Source of the DNA: Xanthobacteraceae bacterium
GTDB taxonomy: Bacteria; Pseudomonadota; Alphaproteobacteria; Rhizobiales; Xanthobacteraceae
NCBI GenBank assembly: GCA_022844205.1
Contig: JALHMF010000003.1
Coordinates: 248,001-312,000, forward strand
DNA length: 64,000 nt
Direction of reading: 5' to 3'
Numbering within the stretch: the stretch's first letter is position 1; each line of letters starts with the position of its first letter. The translations under genes were made by a program, and so were the position numbers. The notes under the pieces are model-generated. The model did no database searches, had not been told where the DNA came from, and saw nothing but the letters and a program-made list of their open reading frames with translations. Shown here piece after piece: positions 16,555-25,623 of this stretch.

Positions 16555-17010
16555 TCAAAGCGCCGCGGTTGGCGCGTTTTCGAGGGTTCGGTACATGACG
16601 CCGTATTCGAGGCGAACTTCGCCGGCGTAATTTTCGCCCGGCGCTTGGGCGTTGATTTTCGTCGAGATGAGATGCCACTCGAGCGCGATTGCCGCGAGCG
16701 CCGGCGCGACCGCCATGCGCTCCTCGATCGAGGCCGCAAGTTCGTCCAGCACATCGTCCGGAGGCTCCGCCTGCGAAACGCGAGCCTCGATTGCCACGGT
16801 CAGATTTCGCAAGAGCGTGGCTGAACCGCCGGCGGCGCCCATGGCCGCGATGTCGGAATTCTCCTCGATCGCATAAACGAGGATGGTCGGCGGATGATCG
16901 GCCCCGAGCGGCCGCAACCGCTTCGGATAGACCCGATCGCCGACCTGCGGCAGCCCGAGGAGAACCGCAGCGACCGCATCCCGGATCTGGCGGCGAACGT
17001 GGAAGGCCAT
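16555..17010 (-). CDS. Tail terminator / tail completion protein
   Basis: A 151-residue protein starting MAFHVRRQIRDAVAAVLLGLP with the IEARVSQ and MYRTLENAP segments commonly seen in gpU-like minor tail proteins. It sits between head-tail connectors and tail tube, the normal place of tail terminators, which stop tube growth and bind the connector. It overlaps the next gene by a single base. Confidence 0.75.
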   Translation of the reverse strand: MAFHVRRQIRDAVAAVLLGLPQVGDRVYPKRLRPLGADHPPTILVYAIEENSDIAAMGAAGGSATLLRNLTVAIEARVSQAEPPDDVLDELAASIEERMAVAPALAAIALEWHLISTKINAQAPGENYAGEVRLEYGVMYRTLENAPTAAL

Positions 17011-17513
17011 CAGGACGAAGTCCCGATCACCATAATGTCGTAAGTCACGGCGGTGCCGGAGCCGCTATTGGCGATCCGGAGCACGTCGCTCGCACCGCCA
17101 GTGAGCGACCAGCCACCGACCGGTGCGGTCAGCAGCAGTGAGCCGCCAGGCGGCAGCGCGATGGTCGGCGCGGTACCGCCGAACGGGCCGACAAATGGAT
17201 TGGAGGCCGCCGCACCGACGACCACGTTATTCACGTTCGCGGCGGCGGCCTTGATGAGAATGGCCTTCACCTTGGCGAAGGTGATAGCAGCACCGAAGGC
17301 ATCGGTGACACCGCCGGCGAGATCGAGATCGTCATTGGACGAAGCCTCGATCGAGCGCTGGTCTGAAAACACTTTGTCGGCGAGACCGGAAGCGACCCCG
17401 CTCGCCAGTTCGACCGAATGGCTCAACTCGAGCGTGGCACGCGGCGTGCCGTGATCGCCACTGCCGGTCAAGATGGCCTGAATCTGCGCGAGAAATTTCG
17501 TCGTGAGCGCCAT
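17010..17513 (-). CDS. Phage structural protein, connector region
   Basis: A 167-residue protein starting MALTTKFLAQIQAILTGSGDHG. The Ser/Ala/Gly-rich C-terminal part ends with SGTAVTYDIMVIGTSS, a beta-rich tail common to small virion proteins. It lies between the head-tail joining gene and the tail terminator. It may be a decoration or neck component; family not recognised. Confidence 0.65.
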   Translation of the reverse strand: MALTTKFLAQIQAILTGSGDHGTPRATLELSHSVELASGVASGLADKVFSDQRSIEASSNDDLDLAGGVTDAFGAAITFAKVKAILIKAAAANVNNVVVGAAASNPFVGPFGGTAPTIALPPGGSLLLTAPVGGWSLTGGASDVLRIANSGSGTAVTYDIMVIGTSS

Positions 17514-17525
17514 GCTTCTCTCCTG

Positions 17526-17852
17526 TTAGCGGGACAGGCTGATGAGGGTCATGCCCTCGCCGTCCGGCTCGAGTTCGACAACCTTGTAGGTTTCGACCGG
17601 GCCGCCTTCGGTTTCGATCTCGAGAAGATCTCCCGCGGCGCCGCCTTTCGCGCCCGCCGGCAGGTCCGCGGAACGGCAGAGAAAGGAAGGCTCCACGCTC
17701 GCAGATGGCGCGTGCGTGAAGCGAACCTCGAGGAAGGGCCGGTTAAAAATCCCGACCAGTTCTGCCGATGCGCCGCCCGCAGCCGTATAGGTCGCGGCCA
17801 CGCCGAAGTCGGCCAGCATGGTCTCGCGATCGGCGGCGGTTTCGACCGGCAT
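17526..17852 (-). CDS. Head-tail joining protein
   Basis: A 108-residue protein beginning MPVETAADRETMLADFGVAATYTAAGG and containing AELVGIFNRPF and PAGAKGGAAGDLLEI, the pattern of gpFII-like head-tail attachment proteins. Encoded after the capsid genes and overlapping its upstream neighbour by one base. It would seal the connector between head and tail. Confidence 0.75.
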   Translation of the reverse strand: MPVETAADRETMLADFGVAATYTAAGGASAELVGIFNRPFLEVRFTHAPSASVEPSFLCRSADLPAGAKGGAAGDLLEIETEGGPVETYKVVELEPDGEGMTLISLSR

Positions 17853-18283
17853 CAGGACTGTGCCGGGCCGCCCGCAGACTGCGGCTGCTCAACGACCTCG
17901 GTGCCCGCCGCGGGCGCTTCCTGCGCCACCTGCTCGCCGGAGCCGAGAACGCGGTCGAGGAATGACCGCGGCTTGTCCGGAGCCGGCACCTTGTCGGTTT
18001 CCGGTTTCTGCTTGTCGGTTTCCGCTTTTTGCTTGTCGGCCTCTGCTTTTTGCCCGTCGCGCGGAACACAGACGTCAATGAGATGCTTCGGCAGATCGGG
18101 CAGGCCGATCTCCTCGCCCGCCTTGAATTCCAGCGTGGTCTTTGCCTTCACTTCGGAGCGCCGCTTTCCGGCCTTGACGATTTCCACGTTGTGCTTGCGG
18201 CTTGCAAGCTGCTGCGCGTCAACCGAAACCAGATCGCCGACGCCCAGGCGGGCGACCGGTCCGACAACCTCGTACATTTTCAT
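17852..18283 (-). CDS. Phage protein with DKQKAET repeats
   Basis: An ATG at 18283 (MKMYEVVGPVARLGVGD) has a GGAG ribosome site; upstream starts at 18322-18325 are possible. The 143-residue product has a compact N-terminal part to about residue 80, then three 7-residue repeats (QKAEADK, QKAETDK, QKPETDK) and a Pro/Gly/Ala-rich tail. It follows the major capsid gene, after an apparent terminator. It may be a small head-completion protein; no family is recognised. Confidence 0.65.
   Translation of the reverse strand: MKMYEVVGPVARLGVGDLVSVDAQQLASRKHNVEIVKAGKRRSEVKAKTTLEFKAGEEIGLPDLPKHLIDVCVPRDGQKAEADKQKAETDKQKPETDKVPAPDKPRSFLDRVLGSGEQVAQEAPAAGTEVVEQPQSAGGPAQS
17991..18053 (-). repeat. Three tandem 21-bp coding repeats
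   Basis: Three 21-base units at 17991-18011, 18012-18032 and 18033-18053 each begin TTGTCGG on the plus strand and differ by only a few bases. They encode the DKQKAET heptad of the overlapping phage protein. The close DNA similarity points to recent expansion by slippage. Confidence 0.9.
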
Positions 18284-18337
18284 TATGTGCTCCATCGCTT
18301 GAGGGTTTTCGGGAAACTCCATCACAGAGCGTCCCGA

Positions 18338-18367
18338 AAACCCTCCCGCCTCGCGGCGGAAGGGTTT
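18338..18367 (-). terminator. Rho-independent terminator after the major capsid gene
   Basis: A stem with arms AAACCCT-CCGCC and GGCGG-AGGGTTT (one mismatch) and a four-base loop TCGC lies 25 bases past the capsid gene stop. Read on the minus strand it is followed by TTTT. It may lower transcription of connector and tail genes relative to the capsid. Confidence 0.65.
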
Positions 18368-18391
18368 CTGGTTTGCGCGTTCAGCGCGGCA

Positions 18392-19336
18392 TCAGACCAT
18401 GGTGACCAGGCAGGCATGCTGCCAGAAGCCATAGCCAACGTTGCCGCCCCACTCGACGCCGTACCAATGCTTCTTCTCCTTGAACTCCAACTCGGAGCCT
18501 TCGGCGATCGCATCGACGGCAACCGGAACCTCTTCCTGCAGGATGAACGGCTTGGTTTCGCCATCCGTGCGATAGACCGCGAACTTATCCGTCCAGGTGA
18601 GTCGCGGATTGACGACCGGCGTGATCTTCAGCTTGTCGAGCGCCGGAATCGTGTTGGCATTGCCGTTGTCGATCATCGGCAGCGCGACGGCCGCGACCGC
18701 GACCGCCCAGAGCGAAGTCGGGACCATCACCTCGAACTCGGTCGCGCCCTCGTTCATCGGCTCGCCCTGGTCGTCCTTGAAGCCAAGGATTGCCTGAACC
18801 GCGAGCAAGATCGCCTGCTGCATTTCACCAACAGACGGCGCCGTCGCCGTTCCGTGCACAGCAACCGCGAGACCGGAGATATCGACCGAAAGATCGTTCG
18901 ACTGCGAACCGGAATCGCCTTCGGCGTGGTCGGTGTCGAAAAAGTACTGGCCGTCATAGCAAAGCTGCGACTCGCCATTGATCATGAGCGTGGACATCAG
19001 CTTCATCGGGTAGGACAGCACGCGGCGCGACAGTTCGCCGATGCGAACCCGGATCTGGCCGGACTGATCGCGACGGAGATGCTTGGTAAGAATCTCGAGC
19101 GTCGCCTCGTGATCCTTGTTTTTGATCGAGAAAGTATGCTCGCGGAGTTCCTTGGGCTGGCGACCGCCAATCCATTCCCGCATCTGCGGGACCTGACCGA
19201 GCCAGCCGTAGGTTTCAGTCTCCTGCGAGGAATTGATCTTCATCGCATAGCGCGACACCCAACTGGCGTCGCCTGCCGTGAGTCGGTTGTAGATTTCGCC
19301 GACGATCGCACGGCTCGTAAGCAGAGCGTGAGGCAT
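18392..19336 (-). CDS. Major capsid protein, Mu gpT-like
   Basis: A 314-residue protein. The N-terminal segment (ALLTSRAIVGEIYNRLTAGDA, then YAMKINSSQETETYGWLGQVP) and the FDTDHAEGDSGSQSN stretch are characteristic of the Mu-like major head subunit gpT family (HK97-type fold). It sits after the decoration protein gene, with a terminator behind it. Residues EWGGNVGYGFWQ near the end also match the family. It forms the icosahedral shell. Confidence 0.88.
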   Translation of the reverse strand: MPHALLTSRAIVGEIYNRLTAGDASWVSRYAMKINSSQETETYGWLGQVPQMREWIGGRQPKELREHTFSIKNKDHEATLEILTKHLRRDQSGQIRVRIGELSRRVLSYPMKLMSTLMINGESQLCYDGQYFFDTDHAEGDSGSQSNDLSVDISGLAVAVHGTATAPSVGEMQQAILLAVQAILGFKDDQGEPMNEGATEFEVMVPTSLWAVAVAAVALPMIDNGNANTIPALDKLKITPVVNPRLTWTDKFAVYRTDGETKPFILQEEVPVAVDAIAEGSELEFKEKKHWYGVEWGGNVGYGFWQHACLVTMV

Positions 19337-19433
19337 TGAGAAGTCTCCTAAGTCGAGCGACCGCGGCGCGGTGCTGACGAATGGAATGGAAGGGAGTGCC
19401 GCCGCCCGAAGGCGGCGGCGGCTAGTTCAGTGA

Positions 19434-20198
19434 TCAGGTTTCGCGGACGAACGTGCCGCGCTTCTTGGTGACGACCCAGCCGTTCGCGTCGCCGATCTGC
19501 AGATCGAGGAAATCGCCACGCTGCGCGGTCGCCTTGGTGTTGGTCAGGTCCTTGTCGTCGGCGGCGGTGATATCCGGGCCTTCGATCATATCGGCGGAGT
19601 TCGGAGAGACCGCCCAGCCGACCGCACCGTAAGCGCCGCCGTTCATGAGCCGGATGCCAGCCAAGCCAGCGACCGCAGGCAGGGTGATGACGACCGTATC
19701 GGTGTCGATCCAGAAGCCCTTACCGGAATCCTCGGCGTCGAGCGTCTTGTTTGCCGAAACCGTCTCCCAGAGATAGCCGGCATTCGGATCGGCGAAGTTC
19801 TCGACGTCATAAGCGACAACAGCGACGCCCGAGGACTCGTAACGCGAGACGAAGCCCACGAACACGCCGCCGACAGGCGACAGGCTGAAGGCATTGTCGT
19901 CGGTGGCGTAGACGGGCTGCCAGTAGTCGGTGATCGCAACACCGGTGACCGACAGTTTCATCTGGCCGCGGCGCTTTACGCGGACATTGATGGCCGCCGC
20001 AGCACCCGCAGCATTGTCAGCGCGGGCTTCGGCAAAACCGACAAACTTGTCGACGGCAGTGAGCGGTCGCGCGTGGCCGGTGGCCTTGACCAGCCCGACC
20101 GCCGCACCGCTATAGATGATGTCGGAAGCGATGACAGGATATTCCTGCACGCCGCCGATTTCGTGAGTGCGGACCGCGTCCGCAGCAAGCGTCGTCAT
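19434..20198 (-). CDS. Head decoration protein (DUF2190-like)
   Basis: A 254-residue protein starting MTTLAADAVRTHEIGGVQEYPV with YSGAAVGLV and FVGFAEARADNAAGAAAAINV, the DUF2190 pattern of capsid cement proteins. The C-terminal half is extra (to KKRGTFVRET), which makes it longer than the usual 110-residue form. Between it and the capsid gene is a strong GC hairpin at 19398-19419 without a T-run. Confidence 0.75.
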   Translation of the reverse strand: MTTLAADAVRTHEIGGVQEYPVIASDIIYSGAAVGLVKATGHARPLTAVDKFVGFAEARADNAAGAAAAINVRVKRRGQMKLSVTGVAITDYWQPVYATDDNAFSLSPVGGVFVGFVSRYESSGVAVVAYDVENFADPNAGYLWETVSANKTLDAEDSGKGFWIDTDTVVITLPAVAGLAGIRLMNGGAYGAVGWAVSPNSADMIEGPDITAADDKDLTNTKATAQRGDFLDLQIGDANGWVVTKKRGTFVRET

Positions 20199-20259
20199 TT
20201 GGACTCTCCAAATTTCAGAGGTTGATGGGAAGCCACGGCGCCTGAAAGCGCCGCAGCGG

Positions 20260-20886
20260 TCAGCCCACGCGGGCCTTGTTCAGGATGCGAATGCTTCCGT
20301 TCGCAACGCCCTTCTGGAACGAAACGTAAGAGTCCTCCGACGCAAACTCCGCCTGGAGTTCGGCGCTGGCCTTGAACTCTTCTCGCCAGCCCGCCTCGTT
20401 GGTGGCCTTCGGCTTTGCCGGAGCAGCAGCCGCGGCGGCGGCAGCAGCCGGCGCGTGCGCGAGACCGGCGGTCTCGGTTTCCACATCGCGAAGCGCCTGC
20501 GAATGACCGGCCCGCGTCTGCTTCTCGACGCGGAGAATGCGAGCGGCGGCCTGGTCCGGAGACGTCGTGCCGTCCGCCTTCATCTCGGCGACCAGCGGCT
20601 CGTGACCGGCAACCGCGATCGCCTCGATGCCGAGAATACGATCGCGTTCGGCGGTCGCGGCATTCCTCGCGAGTTCGGCGGAGGCTTCGGGATAGGCCGC
20701 CTGAAGTTCGGCGGCGCTGGTGATCTTCTTTTCAGCCGCTGCCGGCGCGGAGGCCGGCTGCGCGGCAGCCTTGGTCGGATCGAGAGCCATGGAGTTCTCC
20801 TGCTCGCTTGCGGCTGCCGGAATGGCAGACGAACTGGTGGATGCCGCCGCGGCGTGAACCGCCGCGAGGCCTGTGTCGCTTTTCAT
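20260..20886 (-). CDS. Capsid scaffold-like protein, linked to S49 protease
   Basis: A 208-residue, Ala-rich, helical protein. The central AELARNAATAERDRILGIEAI and KADGTTSPDQAAARIL are characteristic of the C-terminal scaffold part of phage S49/ClpP-type head proteases, here encoded as a separate gene 12 bases after the protease. It probably acts as an internal scaffold cleaved during maturation. An internal ATG could produce a shorter form starting MALDPTKAAAQPAS. Confidence 0.72.
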   Translation of the reverse strand: MKSDTGLAAVHAAAASTSSSAIPAAASEQENSMALDPTKAAAQPASAPAAAEKKITSAAELQAAYPEASAELARNAATAERDRILGIEAIAVAGHEPLVAEMKADGTTSPDQAAARILRVEKQTRAGHSQALRDVETETAGLAHAPAAAAAAAAAPAKPKATNEAGWREEFKASAELQAEFASEDSYVSFQKGVANGSIRILNKARVG

Positions 20887-20898
20887 GTTCGGGTTTCC

Positions 20899-21813
20899 TT
20901 ATTTGCGATTGACCGCCGCGATGAACGCGGAGAACAAATCGTTTGCCTTGCCGACGCCGTCGACCATTCCAAGATCGATTGCCTCGGAAGCTCTGAAATC
21001 CTGCGCCTCGGTCTCGAGCGCCTGCACCGCGGTGAAGCGGTTGCCGCGATAGCGCCCCACATGCGCGGCGAACGCCTGCCGACCCTGTTCGACATTGGCG
21101 CGAATTTTTGCGGCGAGCGCATCCGGCAGCGCCTGAAACGGATTTCCGTCCGCCTTGTGTTTGCCGGCGGCAAGAATCGTGACCTTGATTCCTTCCTGCT
21201 CGAGATGCCGGGAATAGTCGGCATGCAGCGTGATCACGCCGATCGACCCGGCCCGGCCGAATTCCGGCATCACGATCTGCCGCGCGGCGGACGCCAGCAG
21301 ATAGCCGGCGGAAAGCGCGAAGTCCGTGAGGATGGCGATGGTCGGCTTCGCCGCGGAGAGTTCGGCGATCATATCAGCGGTCTCGAACGCGCCCGCGACC
21401 TCGCCACCGAAGCTGTCGACCTCAAACACCACGCCCTTAACCGCGTCGCTCGAGGCCGCGCGGCGGACCTGCGCCTGCAGACCCTGATAGGAAGTCCGCC
21501 CCGAACTGGCACCGACAAAACCGCCCTTGTGGACCAGCGTGCCCTCGATCGGGATCACCGCGACAGAGTCGACGATATCGAAGGGCAAAACGTTGGCGCG
21601 ATCGTAAAGACGGCCCAACTGATCGCCCAGGCGGCCCATGGAAGGCCGCCCGTTGGCAAACGCCACATGGTCGACCGCGTCGATCGGTGTCTCGACGGAA
21701 AAGCCGCCGGCGGAGAAGCGCGGCCCGAGCACCGCGAGGATCGCCGCCGCCTTGCGCGCGTCGATCATGAGCGGCTGATCGAACAGCCTCGCCGCGAGAT
21801 GAGGATGGATCAT
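20899..21813 (-). CDS. S49-family capsid maturation protease
   Basis: A 304-residue protease of the SppA/lambda gpC type. Motifs: VAVIPIEGTLVHKGGFVGA, GVVFEVDSFGGEVAGAFETAD (where most members have DSPGG), FALSAGYLLASAA with the catalytic serine in SAGY, and GRAGSIGVI with a downstream lysine candidate. It overlaps the portal gene by four bases. It would cut scaffold and capsid or portal precursors during head maturation. Confidence 0.88.
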   Translation of the reverse strand: MIHPHLAARLFDQPLMIDARKAAAILAVLGPRFSAGGFSVETPIDAVDHVAFANGRPSMGRLGDQLGRLYDRANVLPFDIVDSVAVIPIEGTLVHKGGFVGASSGRTSYQGLQAQVRRAASSDAVKGVVFEVDSFGGEVAGAFETADMIAELSAAKPTIAILTDFALSAGYLLASAARQIVMPEFGRAGSIGVITLHADYSRHLEQEGIKVTILAAGKHKADGNPFQALPDALAAKIRANVEQGRQAFAAHVGRYRGNRFTAVQALETEAQDFRASEAIDLGMVDGVGKANDLFSAFIAAVNRK

Positions 21814-23432
21814 GCGTTACTCCGTCTGGCTTCGGTTTCGTCCTCGGCATCCGAGCCATCGGCGGGATCACCGTGCGGATTTTGAGCCGGACTGGCCGCC
21901 GGCGTTTGCTCGGCGGAGATTCCTGCGTCGTCCAGAAGTTTCCGCTCTTTGCCAAGCTGCCTGATCTTGTCCTCGACCTCGCCGCCGGTCCGCTCGAGGC
22001 AAATCTGCTCGCGCGTTGTGACGCCCAGACGGACATCAATCTCGTCGGCTTCGGCTTCCTGTTTCGGATTGAGCGACGGACGGCGCGGACCGCGCCACTC
22101 GGCCCAGCAGTAAGCCTGCCGAACGCGCTCGTTCTCGAAAAATCCCGGTGCCGCGAGACGGCCCTCGGCAACCGCCTCCTCGAGGCACCACTCGTAGATT
22201 TCCTGACAGAGACGGCCTGCGAGCCAGGCGCGGCGGCGGCGGAAAAACTGCCAAGCCATCTCGAGCGCGGCCCGCGAGGCGGAATAGGACGCTGTGAAGT
22301 GCTTGATCAGCAACTCCTGCGGCAATTCCAGCGCGACGCCAATCTGCCGCGTGATCGCGAGAAAGAACGGATCGAAATTCGCGTTCGGGCGCGCGGGATT
22401 GGCAAGCGTAATGTCCTCGCCCTCGCGCAACTGCAGGATTGCGCCGTCGCCCATTTTCAGGTCGCGATCGCCGCCATCGTCGTCGGTCTCGAGGATCTGC
22501 GAAGGCGACACGTTCGATTTGATGAACACGGTGAAGCACGCCTGCAGCACGGCGGCGCGGACCTCGCTCTCGCTGTAGGAGGACAACTGTTTCAGATGTT
22601 CGATGACCGGAGCCAGATAGGGCACGCCGCGGCTTTGTTCCGGACGCATGCGGTCATAAAGATGCAGGACCAGCCGCTTTCCTTTGGCGGTGCGCGCGGG
22701 AATCCGTTTCCATGCGAGACCCGCGGAGCGAAGGTCGCCCGGATGCTTGTTCGAGATATGATAGGCGATCGGCATGCCGTTCTGGTCGAACTCGACGCCG
22801 CCGGCAATCTGCTCGGTGTCACCGGCCCGATCCGGATTGGACAGACGGTCCGCCTCGAGCACCATCATCTTCGTGCCGTAAGCGTCCCCTGGGTTCTTGC
22901 GGTTGCGCCGCACGATCACGGCATCGCCAGACTCGAGCACGCTGCGGAAAATCAGGCTCTGCATTTCCTCGAATGACTGAACGCCGGACCAATCGGCAGT
23001 CCGGCAGAACATCGCGAATTCACGCTCGGCCTGGCGCTCCCAGGCATCCGCCGCTTCCGGCGACATGCCGAGCGCCTCGCTGTCGATCGACGCCTGCAAC
23101 TGCAAGCCCTCGCCGACAACGTTCGTGACGACCGTGGCCACGGCACCGGTCGCCAGCGGCGCATTGCGGGCAAGATCACGCGAGCGACCGCGCAGGTCCG
23201 GAAGGTCCGGCAGAATATCGCGATCGGCGGAGGCATCGGTGGGACGCCAGCGGCGGAGCGCGCGGCTGTCGCGACGGCCGCCGCCATAGCCGCCGGCATC
23301 ACCCGCCGCCAGATTCAGCATCGTGCGGGCCTGCAGCCGCTTCAACCCGCGTTCGGGCATGAAGTAACCAACGACGCGGTCCATGACGGTCGGCGCCATC
23401 GCGCGGCGGAACTGGTCAACAACTTCCTTCAT
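21810..23432 (-). CDS. Portal protein (lambda family)
   Basis: ATG 23432 (MKEVVDQFRRAM) overlaps the upstream stop by four bases, so it is preferred to 23492. The 540-residue product has WRPTDASADRDILPDL, RNAPLATGAVATVVTNVVG, DGMIV-like core stretches, LPQELLIKHFTASYSASRAAL and RQAYCWAEWRGPRRPSLNP, all standard for lambda gpB-type portals. It forms the dodecameric ring through which DNA is packaged and ejected. Confidence 0.9.
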   Translation of the reverse strand: MKEVVDQFRRAMAPTVMDRVVGYFMPERGLKRLQARTMLNLAAGDAGGYGGGRRDSRALRRWRPTDASADRDILPDLPDLRGRSRDLARNAPLATGAVATVVTNVVGEGLQLQASIDSEALGMSPEAADAWERQAEREFAMFCRTADWSGVQSFEEMQSLIFRSVLESGDAVIVRRNRKNPGDAYGTKMMVLEADRLSNPDRAGDTEQIAGGVEFDQNGMPIAYHISNKHPGDLRSAGLAWKRIPARTAKGKRLVLHLYDRMRPEQSRGVPYLAPVIEHLKQLSSYSESEVRAAVLQACFTVFIKSNVSPSQILETDDDGGDRDLKMGDGAILQLREGEDITLANPARPNANFDPFFLAITRQIGVALELPQELLIKHFTASYSASRAALEMAWQFFRRRRAWLAGRLCQEIYEWCLEEAVAEGRLAAPGFFENERVRQAYCWAEWRGPRRPSLNPKQEAEADEIDVRLGVTTREQICLERTGGEVEDKIRQLGKERKLLDDAGISAEQTPAASPAQNPHGDPADGSDAEDETEARRSNA

Positions 23433-23668
23433 TCGCGTGCCCCATAGAACAGGCGCGGCGAAGCCGAGCCGTCCTCCGACAATTCCTTGCACTTCTTGTC
23501 CCAGAAACTGATCTGCTCGCGGATTTCACCGGCATCCGCGCGCCGGAGTCGCCGCCGGCTGCCGTTGCCGGTGTCGAGTTCGTACTCCTGACCGCCCGCA
23601 ACCGCGGTGTTGGCGGCGAGCCAGATTTCAAGCTGCGCCTCGGCGTGCTCGAGCGTAATGCCGGCCAT
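23429..23668 (-). CDS. DUF6148 / gpW-like head-tail connector
   Basis: The start at ATG 23668 (MAGITLEHAEAQLEIWLAANTA) shares TAATG with the terminase stop. The 79-residue product is helical and contains ISFWDKKCKELS, matching small DUF6148 proteins encoded between terminase and portal, in the slot of lambda gpW. It probably binds the portal at head completion. Confidence 0.78.
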   Translation of the reverse strand: MAGITLEHAEAQLEIWLAANTAVAGGQEYELDTGNGSRRRLRRADAGEIREQISFWDKKCKELSEDGSASPRLFYGARE

Positions 23669-25623
23669 TATCGAATCCCCGGATTGATCACGCGGCGCTT
23701 GCGACCGCGGCGCTGCAGGATGGTGGGACGCGCGGCGATCTTCACCGAGTCCGGAGCCAGCATGTCCGGCTCCTTCAGTTCGCCCGGCGTGCCGCGCTCC
23801 TTTTGCAAGACCGCCCACTCTTCCGGCGTGAGCCGTGAGAGGCCGAGATATTCCGCCATGGCCATCGCGTAGATGCGGCAGTCGAGGAGATGGTTCGGCC
23901 CGGTTTCCTGCCAGACTTTCACCGTGCGACCGCGGAAGGTCGCGGTTTTCAGAAACTCGGCGGTCTGCTGTTTAAAGAAGCGCTCATCGCAGCCCTGATG
24001 GTGGTGACAGTAGCCTGGCGGATCGACTTCCTGTCCGGCCTTGCGTCCATCTTTGCCGAGATACGCGTAGAACGTTGCCTTCAGCGACCAGCCGCCGACC
24101 GGCCAGAGCGTGGCCCCGTTTGTGATTTTCTTACCGGACAGATGGATATCCACCTGCTTCGGCGTACCGATCGCCGGCGCGGTCCAGCCGCCGACGCCCC
24201 TGATTGCGAAGGCTCGAGCGCGCGAGCGCGACCAGGCATAGACCTGATTGGCGCGACCACCGTCGCCGGCGTCGACAGCCATGGCGTCAATCAGCCGGCG
24301 GCCATTAAAGGAATCCGGAAAGGCGCGGTCGTAGATTTCCGCGAGGCGCGCGAACGCGCCGGCATTCGGATCGGTGGTCTCGCCCTCGAGGAAGTCGTGC
24401 TGGATCGACCAAGACTCTCCATTCGGCGCGAACGCGACAACCTCGTACCAGATGCCGCTGTGTTGAATGTCGGCACCGGCGACCAGCAGAAGGCCGCGCG
24501 CTGGCACAACGCCCTGCGGATAATCCTCGCGGCGCTCGAGCAACCGGACATAGTCCGGCGCGTCGCCCTTTACCTCGTGCGCCAACCCGAGCGTCAGATT
24601 GTCGAAGGTCTTCTGCTTGGCCGGATTGTCCTTGGCGGCAACCCAGCGCTCGGCGACGACATCCCATGGCACGAATGGAGAGGACAGAGAGTCAAAATGG
24701 TAGGAACGATGTTTGCCCGGAGCCGGAGCCGTTGCAATCCAGCGCCCGCGCCGGACCAGATCGTCGCGCTCGTCGGCCTCGATGACCTGCCCGCAGCAGG
24801 GAGCCGCGTAATGGGCCTTGAACGGATACGCCTCGTTGAATCGAAACAGCTTCCGGTCGAACTGGAAATAGAACTCCGAGCCGCAGCCAGGACATGGAAC
24901 ATGCCAGTAACGCTGGTCGCCCTTCTCAAACTCCTCGTCGATGTAGCACTCGCCCTTAATGACGGGCGTCGAAATGCTTAATTCCTTCCATTCGCCCGAG
25001 GCGAGGAAGGAGTCATAGGAGCCGGCGATCATTTCGTGCGGCGAGCCTTGGCCGTCCAGGTCGCGCGGATACTCAGACGCCTCGTCCTTGATAACCTTTT
25101 TTCGGGTCTTGCCGCGGAGATCTGCCGTGGACGTCGAAATCCCCATGAGGATCGAGCCGCCGCGGTATCGCTTTACATAGGTGGTCGAACCCTTGCCCGA
25201 GCGGGCGGTCTGCGAAAAAACCTTTTCGGCGAGCGCCGGCGAGCCATCGAGCGTCCGCTGCAACTTCTCGCTATTGAAGTCCGCAAGGTTCGCCTCGGTC
25301 GGCTCGATCAAAAACACATCGCATGGCTGCACATCGATCGTGAAGCCGCAGGCGGCGATCGCCAGCGTGGACGCGCCGATCTGCTTCGACTTGCGAAACA
25401 CCGCTTTATTGTCCGGGCACTCGTCGGCCCAGAAGTCGAGCGGCTCGGCAAAATACGGCGTCGTCTGCAGCCGCCACTTCTGGCCCTTGTAAGGACCATC
25501 CGGAACGATCACGTTCTCCGCCGCCCAGGCGGACGGCTTGACGATCGGCGGCGGCGCGATGATCGAGGCGAGCGCACCGGCGATCAGGGCCAGCGCGGAA
25601 TGCTTGAATGTCTGGGCGCTCAT
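23668..25623 (-). CDS. Terminase large subunit (GpA family)
   Basis: A 651-residue protein of the lambda gpA type. The ATPase has a Walker A-like FRKSKQIGASTLAI and Walker B KKVIKDEASEYP. A zinc-ribbon-like pair CPGCGSEF and APCCGQVIE occurs mid-protein. The nuclease part includes VAGADIQHSG and DAMAVDAGDGG acidic residues. It packages DNA into the prohead and cuts concatemers. This family often acts at cos sites, so cohesive ends are likely. Confidence 0.92.
   Translation of the reverse strand: MSAQTFKHSALALIAGALASIIAPPPIVKPSAWAAENVIVPDGPYKGQKWRLQTTPYFAEPLDFWADECPDNKAVFRKSKQIGASTLAIAACGFTIDVQPCDVFLIEPTEANLADFNSEKLQRTLDGSPALAEKVFSQTARSGKGSTTYVKRYRGGSILMGISTSTADLRGKTRKKVIKDEASEYPRDLDGQGSPHEMIAGSYDSFLASGEWKELSISTPVIKGECYIDEEFEKGDQRYWHVPCPGCGSEFYFQFDRKLFRFNEAYPFKAHYAAPCCGQVIEADERDDLVRRGRWIATAPAPGKHRSYHFDSLSSPFVPWDVVAERWVAAKDNPAKQKTFDNLTLGLAHEVKGDAPDYVRLLERREDYPQGVVPARGLLLVAGADIQHSGIWYEVVAFAPNGESWSIQHDFLEGETTDPNAGAFARLAEIYDRAFPDSFNGRRLIDAMAVDAGDGGRANQVYAWSRSRARAFAIRGVGGWTAPAIGTPKQVDIHLSGKKITNGATLWPVGGWSLKATFYAYLGKDGRKAGQEVDPPGYCHHHQGCDERFFKQQTAEFLKTATFRGRTVKVWQETGPNHLLDCRIYAMAMAEYLGLSRLTPEEWAVLQKERGTPGELKEPDMLAPDSVKIAARPTILQRRGRKRRVINPGIR

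Noticed and set aside
18029-19339. 436-codon plus-strand frame opposite the capsid gene
   Set aside because: Antisense shadow of the gpT-like gene with heavy Arg/Asp content.
20167-21885. 572-codon plus-strand frame
   Set aside because: Mirrors the protease, scaffold and decoration genes; no motif, shadow composition.
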